From Amycolatopsis sp. (GTDB lineage: Bacteria > Actinomycetota > Actinomycetes > Mycobacteriales > Pseudonocardiaceae), in NCBI RefSeq assembly GCF_025464955.1, contig NZ_JAODNM010000056.1, forward strand, positions 140,257-204,256: a stretch of DNA of 64,000 nt, in the 5' to 3' direction. This document shows positions 8,941 to 19,086 of this stretch, piece after piece (positions within the stretch are counted from its first letter, which is position 1; the number at the start of each line of letters is the position of its first letter). A program made the translations under genes and the position numbers. The notes under the pieces were generated by a model. The model made no database searches. It was not told the origin of the DNA and worked only from the letters and a program-made list of their open reading frames with translations.

Positions 8941-9408
8941 AGGAGCGTTGCAAGGAGCCCGAGTGCCGAGCGAGAGCCGGAGGTCCGAGTTCATCTCCGC
9001 CAGCCGGTCGGACAGGTCCGCTATGCGCCCTTCATCCCAGTCGCCGAGCGCCGTAGACATGAACTCCAGGTACAGCCTGCGCCACTTCGCCAGTTCGCGC
9101 GCGCCCTTCTCGGAGACCCGGATCAGCGACGCGCGACCGTCTTCGGGGGCCGGGCGGCGCTCGATCAACCCGGCCGCGGAGAGCTGGGCGATCTGCCTGC
9201 TGATCACCGAGGTGTCCACCATCCGGCGCTTGGCCAGCTCAGACGGCCTCGCCTCGCCGTGCTTGGCCAAGTCGGACAGCAGCATGCCGGCTGCCGGGTG
9301 CATGCTCTCGTCGCCTTGCCAAACCTGCGAGATCCAAGCGTTCTGCAGTTGTGAAGCCAACTTCAGTTGACGCATCAGCTCGAGGCGGACCTCGTCGGTT
9401 GAGCTCAT
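8935..9408 (-). CDS. MarR-family transcriptional regulator
   Basis: A 157-residue MarR protein. The winged helix lies at about 40-105: HGEARPSELAKRRMVDTSVI for the helix-turn-helix, then GLIERRPAPEDGRASLIRVS for the wing, with the usual D-x-R signature. The ATG at 9408 is chosen because AGTAGGACAGCG provides a ribosome site and because an operator-like dyad (9429-9443) would lie inside the coding region of the longer ORF. No divergent target gene is adjacent, so its regulon is not evident. Confidence 0.85.
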   Translation of the reverse strand: MSSTDEVRLELMRQLKLASQLQNAWISQVWQGDESMHPAAGMLLSDLAKHGEARPSELAKRRMVDTSVISRQIAQLSAAGLIERRPAPEDGRASLIRVSEKGARELAKWRRLYLEFMSTALGDWDEGRIADLSDRLAEMNSDLRLSLGTRAPCNAPG

Positions 9409-9749
9409 CGCTGTCCTACTCCCATTTGGTTGCGCCATACAACTATAAGTCCGGATGGCTCGCTCGGCAGCCTTCGGCGCGGGTGAGCTGCCACACCCGG
9501 CTTTCTCGAATACACCCGTCCGGAGCAACCATGCGGGCAAAAGGGTCCCGTCCGGCTAGTCTTCGGGCAACCCGAAACCCCCGGGCCCCTGGCGTGCGTT
9601 TGGCAGGAAAGGCGGAATACTCGTGAATTTTCGCGCATGCTCCGCATACACCGACCCGCCGCGCGGAAGCCACCCCGTCCCGCCCGCACGTGAATAAATC
9701 GGAATCGACCCTTGGTACGCGACACCCCACCCGAAACTCGGACCACCTG
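9409..9749. other. Intergenic region between marR and the first globin gene, with a GTTG-N7-CAAC dyad
   Basis: About 340 bases. A dyad GTTG-CGCCATA-CAAC (9429-9443) next to an AT-rich TATAAGT stretch sits where the marR promoter should be, and is a reasonable MarR autoregulatory site. An in-frame ATG at 9690 could extend the globin protein by 20 residues, but that extension has no counterpart in the paralogue. Nothing else is recognised. Confidence 0.4.
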
Positions 9750-10925
9750 ATGACGGCCGACGCGGTCAGCCCGCTGCCCCGGTCGTCGCACCATCGGGAA
9801 GCCCCGCCCGCCGTCACCGCGATGGTGCGGCTGATCCGGGACGCCTGGATGAAGGCCGAGCCGTACACCCCCGAGATCTCGCAGTTCTTCTACGGGATGC
9901 TGTTCACCCTCGCGCCCGCGACCCGCGACTTCTTCCCGATCAACATGGAAGTGCAGCGGGGCAGGCTCGTCCGCGCGCTCGTGCACATCGTCCAGATGGT
10001 CGACCGGCCCGACGACCTCGTGCCGTTCTTGCGTCAGCTGGGCCGCGACCACCGCAAGTTCGGCGTGATCCCCCGCCACTACGAAGCCGTCGGCACCGCG
10101 CTGCTCGCCGCGTTGAAAAACCAGCTCGGCCCGGACTGGACCCCCGAGGTCGAGCGCGCGTGGGCCGAAGCCTTCACGATCGTCGCGCGCGCGATGCAGG
10201 AAGCCGCCGCGTCCGACACGAACCCGGCGTCGTGGTCCGCCACCGTCGTCGAGCATCGCCGGCTCTCCTGGGACCTCGCGCTCGTCCGCCTGCAGCCCGA
10301 CCAGCCCGTGCCGTACCTGCCGGGGCAGTACATGAGCGTCGAAGTGCCCCAGCGGCCGCGCCTGTGGCGGTACCTTTCGCCGGCCAACGCCCCGCGCGAG
10401 GACGGCGGCATGGAGTTCCACGTCCGCGCGGTCGACGGTGGCTGGGTGTCCAGGGCGATCGTCAGCCACACCCAGCTCGGCGACGTCTGGCGCTTCGGCC
10501 CGCCGCTGGGCCGCCTCAAGGTGGACCGCGAGTCCGGTCGCGACGTGCTGATGATCGCCGGCGGCACGGGGATCGCCCCGCTCAGCTCGATCCTCGACAA
10601 CCTCGCGCAGTGGGGCGACAACCCGTCTGTGCAGGTGTTCTACGGCGGACCGGGCCGCGAAGACCTCTACGACCTCGAGCAGCTGCGGGCGCTTGCGGCG
10701 ACCAACCCCTGGCTGACGGTCGTGCCGGTGGTCGAGCGCGGACAGCCCACGGCGGGGTTCGAACTCGGCACGCTGCCCGAAGCGGTCACCCGCCACGGCG
10801 CTTGGCCGAAACACGACGTGCTGGTCTCCGGCTCGCCGTCGATGATCCGCGCGACGGTGTCGCGCATGCTCGTCGCCGGCAGCGCGCTGGACCAGATCAA
10901 GTACGACCCGTTCACGATCGACTGA
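9750..10925 (+). CDS. Globin-coupled FAD/NAD(P)H oxidoreductase (flavohemoglobin-like), copy 1
   Basis: 391 residues laid out as a flavohemoglobin. The globin domain (about 25-155) has a B10-type Tyr in QFFYGML and the proximal His in GRDHRKFGV. The FAD domain contains the RYLSPAN variant of RxYS. The NAD domain has GGTGIAPLSSIL and ends KYDPFTID. Relatives detoxify nitric oxide or carry out other heme-flavin electron transfer; the exact reaction is unknown. The ATG at 9750 is chosen because it aligns with the start of the second copy (MTADAV against MTAESV). A close paralogue follows 400 bases downstream. Confidence 0.88.
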   Translation: MTADAVSPLPRSSHHREAPPAVTAMVRLIRDAWMKAEPYTPEISQFFYGMLFTLAPATRDFFPINMEVQRGRLVRALVHIVQMVDRPDDLVPFLRQLGRDHRKFGVIPRHYEAVGTALLAALKNQLGPDWTPEVERAWAEAFTIVARAMQEAAASDTNPASWSATVVEHRRLSWDLALVRLQPDQPVPYLPGQYMSVEVPQRPRLWRYLSPANAPREDGGMEFHVRAVDGGWVSRAIVSHTQLGDVWRFGPPLGRLKVDRESGRDVLMIAGGTGIAPLSSILDNLAQWGDNPSVQVFYGGPGREDLYDLEQLRALAATNPWLTVVPVVERGQPTAGFELGTLPEAVTRHGAWPKHDVLVSGSPSMIRATVSRMLVAGSALDQIKYDPFTID

Positions 10926-10962
10926 TTCCAGCCGCTTTCGCCGGTATTCCCCAGGTTGACCG

Positions 10963-11100
10963 TTACCCCGTTACCCCGGTATTCGGGGTACACGGTAACG
11001 CTATTCCCAGCTCACGCACGAAGTCGATCATTTGCGCATCCGGCCGATCGATAACTTGATCTTTATAGAGCTTCTTGACGTATCCGCAATTGCTGTGCAT
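10963..11100 (-). CDS. Possible small protein between the two globin genes
   Basis: A 45-codon frame on the opposite strand (MHSNCGYVKKLYKDQVIDR at its start, ending CTPNTGVTG) with GGAGAG five bases before the ATG. It is less GC-rich than its neighbours and contains two Cys residues. No family is recognised. The stop falls inside a TACCCC-N7-GGGGTA hairpin (about 10970-11000) that may terminate the upstream globin gene. Support is limited to the ribosome site and the sensible composition. Confidence 0.35.
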   Translation of the reverse strand: MHSNCGYVKKLYKDQVIDRPDAQMIDFVRELGIALPCTPNTGVTG

Positions 11101-11331
11101 GTGCTCTCCGTTAGAGCCAGGTAACTCAGAAGCTCCACTGCCACAAGGATCTTCGCGAACCGATCGCCGAAAACACAGGCATTCACCGCACATTGCTCCG
11201 TTCGAGGCATTTTATCGGAGCCGGTATCCAAACGGCGATACCCGCATTACAGTCGAGCACTCTCGGGGACCACCAACAACCCACCGGACAATCACCAGCG
11301 GTCCGGTCTTATGGGAGATCACGGCTCACCG

Positions 11332-12501
11332 ATGACTGCTGAATCAGTAAAGTCCGACTCCGCACTCGTGCCGCTTCCGGTCATTCCCGGCGGCCGCGAG
11401 ATGGCGCAGTTGATCCGCGAAAGCTTCGCCGCCGTGGAAGCACGGGCGCAGGAGCTGTCCCAGTACTTCTACGGTGCGCTGTTCGTCATCGCGCCGGACA
11501 CCAGGAACCTGTTCCCGGTCAACATGACGACCCAGCGTGACCGCCTGTTGCGGGCGCTCGTGTACGTCGTGCAGATGGTCGACCGGCCCGATGAGCTCGT
11601 CACGTTCCTGGGCCAACTCGGGCGCGACCACCGCAAGTTCGACGTGCTGGCCAGGCACTACGACGCCGTGGGCATGGCGCTGATTTCCGCGCTCAAGCGG
11701 TTCCTCGGGAAACGCTGGACCACCGACGTCGAAATCGCCTGGACCACCGCTTACGGCCTGATCGCGAAGACCATGCGCGAGTCGGCCGCCGCCGCGACCG
11801 GCCCCGCGTGGTGGTGGGCGACGGTGACCGGGCACAAGCGCATCGGCAACGACCTCGCGATGGTCCTGGTGCGGCCCGAATGGTTGTTTCCGTACCGCGC
11901 GGGAAACTACGTGAGCGTCGAGATTCCGCAGCGGCGGCGGTTGTGGCGGTACCTGTCACCGGCCAACGCGCCGCGTGAGGACGGCACGATCGAGTTCCAC
12001 GTTCGCGCGGTCGAAGGTGGCTGGGTGAGCCGGCCAATCGTGCATAACACGCGGGTCGGCGACGTCTGGCGGCTCGGCCCCGCGCTCGGCGCGCTCAGCG
12101 TCCACCATGCGGAAGGGCTGAAGCTGCTGATGATCGGCGGCGGGACCGGTCTCGCGCCACTGATGTCGATCCTCGAGGACCTGACCCGCTGGAAACGCAA
12201 TCCGTCGGTTCAACTGTTCTTCGGCGGACGCGAGCCCGAGGACCTTTACGCCCTCGAACGGTTGCGAACACTCGAAGCGCTGTGTCCATGGCTGACCGTC
12301 ACGCCGGTCACCGAGAAGGCCACCGTCAGCGGCGGCTATCAGGGGACGCTGGTCAAGGCGGTCACCCAGTCCGGGAAGTGGACCGAGCACCAGATCCTCG
12401 TGTCCGGTTCGCCGGAAATGATCCGGGTGACCATCGCGCAGCTGCTCGACGGCGGCGCCGACCTCTCGAAGATCAGCTACGACCCGTTCACCCTGGACTG
12501 A
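11332..12501 (+). CDS. Globin-coupled FAD/NAD(P)H oxidoreductase (flavohemoglobin-like), copy 2
   Basis: 389 residues, colinear with the copy at 9750 over its whole length. It has QYFYGALF with the B10 Tyr, GRDHRKFDV with the proximal His, an identical RYLSPANAPREDG FAD motif, GGGTGLAPLMSIL for NAD binding and the SYDPFTLD C-terminus. The pair arose by tandem duplication and has since diverged clearly, so different partners or conditions are likely. The ATG at 11332 matches the start of copy 1; an ATG at 11311 is also possible. Its 3' end overlaps the convergent methyltransferase gene by 25 bases. Confidence 0.88.
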   Translation: MTAESVKSDSALVPLPVIPGGREMAQLIRESFAAVEARAQELSQYFYGALFVIAPDTRNLFPVNMTTQRDRLLRALVYVVQMVDRPDELVTFLGQLGRDHRKFDVLARHYDAVGMALISALKRFLGKRWTTDVEIAWTTAYGLIAKTMRESAAAATGPAWWWATVTGHKRIGNDLAMVLVRPEWLFPYRAGNYVSVEIPQRRRLWRYLSPANAPREDGTIEFHVRAVEGGWVSRPIVHNTRVGDVWRLGPALGALSVHHAEGLKLLMIGGGTGLAPLMSILEDLTRWKRNPSVQLFFGGREPEDLYALERLRTLEALCPWLTVTPVTEKATVSGGYQGTLVKAVTQSGKWTEHQILVSGSPEMIRVTIAQLLDGGADLSKISYDPFTLD

Positions 12502-13379
12502 TCGGGCTTCTTGGCCGTGACGTAGGCGACCGCCATCCGGTCCTGCCGGGTCCCGCCTTCGAACTGCGGGCGCAGGCGGGCGGACAGCCGCGCGACCTCA
12601 TCCGGGCTGAGTGCCTGGTGCATGGCTTCGCCGAGGGTGGGGATGCGAGGGTTCCCCGCGCTGCGCAAGGCCGCCTCCCACGACGCCGAGACGTGCTTGC
12701 GGATGTCGGCGTCGAGGCGAAGATGGATGTCGTCGAAACCGGCCTGCTCGGCCTGTCGAAGCAGGTCACGCTCGTCGAAGTCGAGCATCGGATCGGTGTC
12801 GCGCGGCTGGATGGCCTCGTACACCGCACGCACCTTTGCCGCGAGATCGGTGACACCGTCGACATTGCAGCCGACGAACCGGCCGTCGGGCGAAGCCGCG
12901 AAGCGGTTGATCGGCTCGAAGATCGAGAGGCGCCCGCCGGGGCGCAGCACGCGGAAGAACTCGGCAAAAGAGTCCGCTTTCGCCGGTTCGTAGATGAGCA
13001 CCGAGCGGACCGTGACCGCGTCGACACTCATCCCGGCGACCTCACCGAGCTCACTCGCCGGCGCCTGGACGAACCGGCAGCGGTCCGTCAACTCGAGCTC
13101 GGCGGCCAGCTCGTGACACCGCGCGAGCAGATCGGCGGAGACGTCGCTGAAGATCACCAAGCCGGACGGCCCGACCACCTGCGCCGCGGCGAACGCGATC
13201 AACCCGTCACCGCAGCCGACGTCGAGAACCGTGTCACCGACCGACAACCCGGCATTCCGGACGACCCGGTCCCGGATCGGCGCGAGGTACTCCAACGTGC
13301 GTCGCAGCTGCTCAGGATCGCCACCGTGGCGGCGCCGCGAGAACCACGCGGCCCACTGGTCTTCCTCGGGAACGGTCAC
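12477..13379 (-). CDS. Class I SAM-dependent methyltransferase
   Basis: 300 residues. Motif I is VLDVGCGDG at about residues 48-56, followed by an acidic loop (FSDVS) and FRVLRPGGRLSIFEP (motif III). This is a Methyltransf_11/UbiE-like fold. A long C-terminal part (DIRKHVSASWEAALRSAGNP) probably forms a substrate cap. The substrate is unknown; the family includes small-molecule and arsenite methyltransferases but no cysteine pattern for arsenite is visible. It overlaps the second globin gene end-to-end and is divergent from the dienelactone hydrolase gene with only a 56-base gap. Confidence 0.85.
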   Translation of the reverse strand: MTVPEEDQWAAWFSRRRHGGDPEQLRRTLEYLAPIRDRVVRNAGLSVGDTVLDVGCGDGLIAFAAAQVVGPSGLVIFSDVSADLLARCHELAAELELTDRCRFVQAPASELGEVAGMSVDAVTVRSVLIYEPAKADSFAEFFRVLRPGGRLSIFEPINRFAASPDGRFVGCNVDGVTDLAAKVRAVYEAIQPRDTDPMLDFDERDLLRQAEQAGFDDIHLRLDADIRKHVSASWEAALRSAGNPRIPTLGEAMHQALSPDEVARLSARLRPQFEGGTRQDRMAVAYVTAKKPDQSRVNGS

Positions 13380-13435
13380 TTGGCCCTCTCCCGACGGACG
13401 CGCGGGATGCCTGTCCGAGCGGCTATCGTTTGCCC

Positions 13436-14131
13436 ATGGAGATGCGAGTACCGGTTTCGGACGGCACCATCGAAGGGTATCTGGCGGAGCCGCAGGGCCC
13501 CGGCCCTCATCCTGGGATCGTGGTCATCCACGACCTGTTCGGCCTCAGCAAGGACGCGCGGACCATCACCGACCGGTTCGCCACCGACGGCTACCTGGCG
13601 CTCAGCCCCAACATGTACTCGCGCGGCGGTCTGGTCCGCTGCGTCAAGTCGGTGTTCACGCAGCTGTTCGCCCGCACCGGCCGGGCGTTCGACGACATCG
13701 AGGCGTCACGGAAGGTCCTCACCGACCGGACGGACTGCACCGGCAAGATCGGCATTGTCGGGTTCTGCATGGGCGGCGGCTTCGCGCTCGTCGCCGCGGC
13801 CCGCGAGTTCGACGCGTCGGCGCCCTACTACGGCGCGATGCCGAAGGACCTGGCCGCGACCCTCGAAGGCGCGTGTCCAATCGTCGCGAGCTACGGCCAG
13901 AAGGACTTCAGCCTCAAGGGCGCCGCGGACACCCTCACTGCCGAACTCGAACAGCGCGAGATCCCCCACGACGTCAAGGAGTACCCGGGCGCCGGCCACG
14001 GTTTCGCGAACCAGATCATGCCGCCGCCGTTCAACACCCTGCGCAAGTTCGTCGGCATGAGCTACGACGCCGAAGCCACCGAAGACGCCTGGCAGCGCGT
14101 CGACGCCTTCTTCCAAGAACACCTGAAGTAA
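13436..14131 (+). CDS. Dienelactone hydrolase family protein
   Basis: A 231-residue alpha/beta hydrolase. The nucleophile is a Cys in GFCMGGG (about 107-113), with Asp in YGQKDFS and His in GAGHGF completing a Cys-Asp-His triad, as in carboxymethylenebutenolidase. The N-terminal EGYLAEPQGPGPHPGIVVIHDLFG is typical of the family. It hydrolyses dienelactones or related esters. No aromatic catabolism genes are adjacent, so the substrate is open. The ATG at 13436 is chosen; a TTG two codons earlier is possible. Confidence 0.9.
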   Translation: MEMRVPVSDGTIEGYLAEPQGPGPHPGIVVIHDLFGLSKDARTITDRFATDGYLALSPNMYSRGGLVRCVKSVFTQLFARTGRAFDDIEASRKVLTDRTDCTGKIGIVGFCMGGGFALVAAAREFDASAPYYGAMPKDLAATLEGACPIVASYGQKDFSLKGAADTLTAELEQREIPHDVKEYPGAGHGFANQIMPPPFNTLRKFVGMSYDAEATEDAWQRVDAFFQEHLK

Positions 14132-14157
14132 CGGGCACTCCACCATCACGCAACTCG

Positions 14158-14321
14158 CCGTCGACTTGCGGTCTCTTAGAAACTAAGACACCCCACAAAG
14201 CGCAAAAGTGCGACGCCGGTGACCGCAACTCGACGATCTGAACACGGGAGTTCGCGATCTGTGCACGGGAGTTGGCCGTGCCACGCCAGATGTCCGTTTC
14301 GCAAGTCGACGGCGAGTTGCG
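14158..14321. repeat. Inverted repeat module with family C arms and tandem inner repeats
   Basis: The 22-base sequence starting CGCAACTCGCCGTCGA at 14158-14179 recurs exactly inverted at 14300-14321. Between the arms are two tandem copies of GATCTG-N2-CACGGGAGTT (about 14234-14275) and a small CGCAAAAGTGCG hairpin. The arm sequence also occurs as a closed hairpin at 32128-32149. No coding potential is evident. It lies just downstream of the dienelactone hydrolase gene. Confidence 0.75.
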
Positions 14322-14362
14322 AGGGAAACGGCCCGCTCGGCCGCCCACGGACACGAAGCAAC

Positions 14363-14465
14363 GGGCACTTTTGTGCCTTTGTGCCCTCGCTAAGTACTAA
14401 GGCAGGGCACTTTTGTACAAAAGTGGCTCTTGTGTCGTATGTGTGGGTCCGCGACGCCTCAGTGG
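14363..14465. repeat. Family B hairpins joined to a 61-bp repeat also present at 63851
   Basis: GGGCAC-N12-GTGCCC (14363-14386) is followed by the perfect 18-base palindrome CACTTTTGTACAAAAGTG (14408-14425) and a stretch ending GCGACGCCTCAGTGG. Bases 14405-14465 match 63851-63911 at all but one position. Related hairpins are at 32170 and 34655-34720. The function is unknown; positions between convergent genes suggest terminators or a mobile repeat. Confidence 0.8.
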
Positions 14466-14522
14466 TGTCGGTGTGGCTGGTGAGGTTCCTGAGGTCAGCG
14501 GTGTGGTCGGCTGGTGGTGACT

Positions 14523-14641
14523 GTGGGACTCGTCGGCGTGAACGTGGGACTCGCCGGGCCGGAGTGTGGGACTCGCCGATGTGCTGTGCGAGTCCCACGT
14601 TCAGCGAGGGCGAGTTCCACAGTCAGACCGGCGAGTCCCAC
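14523..14641. repeat. Symmetric head-to-head array of six GTGGGACTCG decamers
   Basis: Three direct copies of GTGGGACTCG (14523, 14544, 14566) are followed by three inverted copies, CGAGTCCCAC or CGAGTTCCAC (14589, 14611, 14632). Start-to-start spacing is 21, 22, 23, 22 and 21 bases, about two helical turns, so all copies face one side of the DNA. The whole forms a 119-base imperfect palindrome with its dyad near 14582. No open frame or known element explains it. Confidence 0.8.
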
Positions 14642-14648
14642 ACCAGCA

Positions 14649-14686
14649 CCCACACATACGACCGAAGAGCCACAAAAGTGCCCTGC
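14649..14686. repeat. Inverted, partly deleted copy of the 14403-14447 sequence
   Basis: CCCACACATACGACCGAAGA and the following bases to CCCTGC are the reverse complement of 14403-14447, lacking about eight bases in the middle. Together the two copies bracket the decamer array, giving a module of roughly 285 bases with inverted ends immediately after the hspR stop codon. Confidence 0.75.
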
Positions 14687-14698
14687 TTTGATCGCAAC

Positions 14699-15124
14699 TT
14701 AGCGGCGTTTGGGTTTCCAGACGACGAGGGCGGTTTGCCGGTGCAGGGGAACCAGGTCCTTGCGGTAGGAGGCGTGTACCGCGGCGGTGGCGCGCTCTGC
14801 GGCCGCGTAGGTGGCGTCGAGCTCTTCGGTCAGCTCGATCAGGCGAGCCTGCAGCGCGTCGACCTGGTTCTCCAGGTCGATGATGCGCTTGATGCCCGCC
14901 AGGTTCACACCGTCCTCTTGGGACAGTCGCTGCACCTCGCGGAGCAACGCGATGTCCCGCATCGAATACCGGCGGCCGCCGCCCGAAGTCCGGCCGGGCG
15001 AGACCAGGCCCAGCCGGTCGTACGAGCGCAGGGTCTGCGCGTGCAGGCCGGAGAGTTGGGCGGCGACCGAAATCACGAATACCGGCATGTCTTCGTCGGC
15101 ACCTGGCTGGTTCCCACCGAACAT
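14699..15124 (-). CDS. hspR: Heat-shock repressor HspR (MerR family)
   Basis: A 141-residue MerR-type repressor, last gene of the dnaK operon. The winged helix-turn-helix (about 14-60) begins VISVAAQLSGLHAQTLRSYD, with GLVSPGRTSGGGRRYS as the wing, followed by a coiled-coil dimer helix (IKRIIDLENQVDALQARLIE). HspR binds HAIR operators with DnaK as co-repressor. Matching HAIR sites lie upstream of dnaK (19010-19086) and clpB (8769-8795), giving a closed feedback loop within this window. Its start is 5 bases after the dnaJ stop. Confidence 0.96.
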   Translation of the reverse strand: MFGGNQPGADEDMPVFVISVAAQLSGLHAQTLRSYDRLGLVSPGRTSGGGRRYSMRDIALLREVQRLSQEDGVNLAGIKRIIDLENQVDALQARLIELTEELDATYAAAERATAAVHASYRKDLVPLHRQTALVVWKPKRR

Positions 15125-15129
15125 GACGC

Positions 15130-16302
15130 TTACCGGCCTTTCAACAGCTCTGTGATCTCCGGTCGCGGGTCGTTGCCGGACACGACCGAGGCGTAGGCCT
15201 CCAGCGCTTCCTTCGCCTTTTCGTCCAATGTGGACGGCACGGCCGCCTGCAGGGTCACCAGCAGGTCGCCCTGCGAGCCATCCCGCTTCGTGATGCCCTT
15301 GCCGCGCACGCGAAGCACGCGACCACTCGCCGTGCCCGACGGAACCTTGACCGAGACCTTGCCTTCGAGCGTGGGCACGGTGATCGTGCCGCCGAGGGCC
15401 AGTTCGGTGAACGACACCGGGACGGCGATCGTCAGGTCGAGGTTCTTGCGCCCGAACACCGTGTGCGGGGCGACATGCACGCGGACGTACAGGTCACCCG
15501 CGTGCGCTCCGCCCTTGCCGGGCTCGCCCTGGCCGGCCAGCCGAATCCGCTGGTCGTCGTTGACGCCGGGCGGGATCCGCACGGTCAGCGTGCGCTGCCT
15601 GCTGCTGATGCCTTCGCCATGGCACTCCGGGCACGGCTCGTCGATGATCGAGCCGCGGCCCCGGCAATCGGGGCACGGCTCGGAAAACGCGAACGAACCC
15701 TGACTGCGACTCACCAACCCGGACCCGCTGCAGGTCGGGCAGGTGTGCGGCGTGGTGCCGGGCTTGGCCCCGTTGCCACCGCAGGTGGCGCAGGTCGCCG
15801 GGCTCGACAGGCGCAGCGGCAGGGTCGCGCCCTTGACCGCCTCGGCGAAGTCGATACGGACATCGGTCTCGACGTCGGCGCCCCGCTGCGGACGCGGCGC
15901 GGCACCGGCGGCACCACCGCGACGGCCGAACAATCCGCCCAGGATGTCGCCGAGCCCACCGAAACCTCCGGCCTGGGCGCCGGCACCTTGACCGAAGATG
16001 TCAGTCGCGTCGAAGCCGCCGGTCTGGCCGCCGCCCGGAAAGCCGAACCCGCCGGCCCCACCGGAGCCGAACATGCGCTTGGCTTCGTCGTACTCCTTGC
16101 GCTTGGCCGTATCGGACAGGACGCCGTACGCCTCGGAGACCGACTTGAACTTCGCCTCGGCCTTGGTGTTGCCGCCGTTGGCGTCGGGGTGGTTCTCCTT
16201 CGCCAGCTTCCGGTACGCCTTCTTGATCTCGTCGGCGGTGGCGTCGGAGGAGACGCCCAGCTCACGGTAGAAGTCCTTGCCGACCCATTCCCTGGCACTC
16301 AT
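15130..16302 (-). CDS. dnaJ: Co-chaperone DnaJ
   Basis: A 390-residue type I Hsp40. The J-domain has the HPD tripeptide at 38-40, followed by a Gly/Phe-rich linker (about 75-130) and four CxxCxGxG zinc modules (CATCGGNG, CPTCSGSG, CPDCRGRG, CPECHGEG). Two beta-barrel substrate domains come next. It stimulates DnaK ATPase and delivers substrates. It belongs to the actinobacterial DnaJ1 type encoded in the dnaK operon. It follows grpE by 24 bases and precedes hspR. Confidence 0.98.
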   Translation of the reverse strand: MSAREWVGKDFYRELGVSSDATADEIKKAYRKLAKENHPDANGGNTKAEAKFKSVSEAYGVLSDTAKRKEYDEAKRMFGSGGAGGFGFPGGGQTGGFDATDIFGQGAGAQAGGFGGLGDILGGLFGRRGGAAGAAPRPQRGADVETDVRIDFAEAVKGATLPLRLSSPATCATCGGNGAKPGTTPHTCPTCSGSGLVSRSQGSFAFSEPCPDCRGRGSIIDEPCPECHGEGISSRQRTLTVRIPPGVNDDQRIRLAGQGEPGKGGAHAGDLYVRVHVAPHTVFGRKNLDLTIAVPVSFTELALGGTITVPTLEGKVSVKVPSGTASGRVLRVRGKGITKRDGSQGDLLVTLQAAVPSTLDEKAKEALEAYASVVSGNDPRPEITELLKGR

Positions 16303-16326
16303 CAGACGTCTCCTCCTCTCGCTTTC

Positions 16327-17045
16327 TTATCGGTCGTTCTCATCGGTGAATTCGACATCGATCGGCAGCTCGCCCTCGACCGGCGGATCCACCGGGGCCG
16401 AGGCCGGTGTCTGGGCACCCGCCTCGAAATCGGTGACGCCGACCAGTGCGGGACGCAGCGTGCGCTCGCCGAACTTGTAACCGCGGCGCATCACGATGGT
16501 CACCGTGGGCCCGGCCACGTCCGGGGACGTGCTGTGCTGCACGGCCTCGTGCACGCTCGGGTCGAAGGGCTCGCCCTCGGCGCCGAACGATTCGAGGCCG
16601 ACCCGCTGAAGACCGCTGACCAGCTTCTCGCCGACGGCCTTGAAGGCGCCGGTGAGATCGCCGTGCTGTTCAGCTCGCTCGAGGTCGTCCAGCAGCGGCA
16701 GCAGCTCGCCGACCACCGAAGCCTTGGCGCCCGAGACCACAGCTACGCGGTCCCGCTCGACACGCTTGCGGTAGTTGGCGTACTCCGCTTGGATCCGCTG
16801 CAGGTCGGCCGTGCGCTCCGCCAGCTCCTTCTCGATCTCCGTGAAGGGGTCGGCGACGGACACCGCGTCGTCCACAGTGGACTCACCGAGGGCAGGCCCC
16901 GAAGCGGCGTCCGCTCCGGGATCCTGCTCGGCCGGGGCGGGCTGCTCGCGCAGTTCGCCCGTGTTCGGGTCAACTTTTCGGCGATCTCGCACCACTACCG
17001 GCTCTTCCGGCGAGGAACGGCGCCCGGTTTCGTCGTGGTGTTCGG

Positions 17046-17049
<4 letters not shown>
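16327..17049 (-). CDS. grpE: Nucleotide exchange factor GrpE
   Basis: 240 residues. A long disordered, acidic and Pro-rich N-terminus (about 1-75) precedes the dimerising coiled coil ([20 protein letters not shown], then [10 protein letters not shown]) and the beta-domain ending in the family motif [18 protein letters not shown]. It exchanges ADP for ATP on DnaK. The ATG overlaps the dnaK stop by four bases (ATGA), so translation is coupled. The C-terminal Pro/Glu-rich tail ([15 protein letters not shown]) is typical of actinobacteria. Confidence 0.97.
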
Positions 17050-18932
<1,883 letters not shown>

Positions 18933-19009
18933 GATGATTCCTCCTGTAAGTACTTCGCTGAAAACTCTGGGACTGACGCGGATGACCGCGCGGACCCGCT
19001 CGGGTCGTA

Positions 19010-19086
19010 ATTGAGCGGGGAGTACTCAAGTTCTAGCCGGAGTCTGCCACTCTCGTCAAGCCAGACTTGAGCCGACCCCGCTCAAC
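19010..19086. promoter_or_regulatory. Two HAIR operators (HspR sites) of the dnaK operon
   Basis: On the dnaK strand the sites read CTTGAGT-N7-GCTCAAT (19010-19030) and GTTGAGC-N7-GCTCAAG (19066-19086). Both match the HAIR consensus CTTGAGT-N7-ACTCAAG with one or two changes per arm, and lie 78 and 134 bases upstream of the dnaK start. The upper site touches the last codons of the next minus-strand gene. Confidence 0.85.

Noticed and set aside
6154..9354. Very long open frame (1066 codons) on the plus strand opposite clpB
   Set aside because: It is the antisense shadow of a high-GC gene: Arg/Asp/Val-rich, no domain, no ribosome site. Only the short histidine phosphatase piece near 8833 within it looks like real protein.
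14523..14641. CRISPR array
   Set aside because: Repeats are 10 bases, half are inverted and the gaps are about 12 bases and related to each other. No cas genes are nearby.
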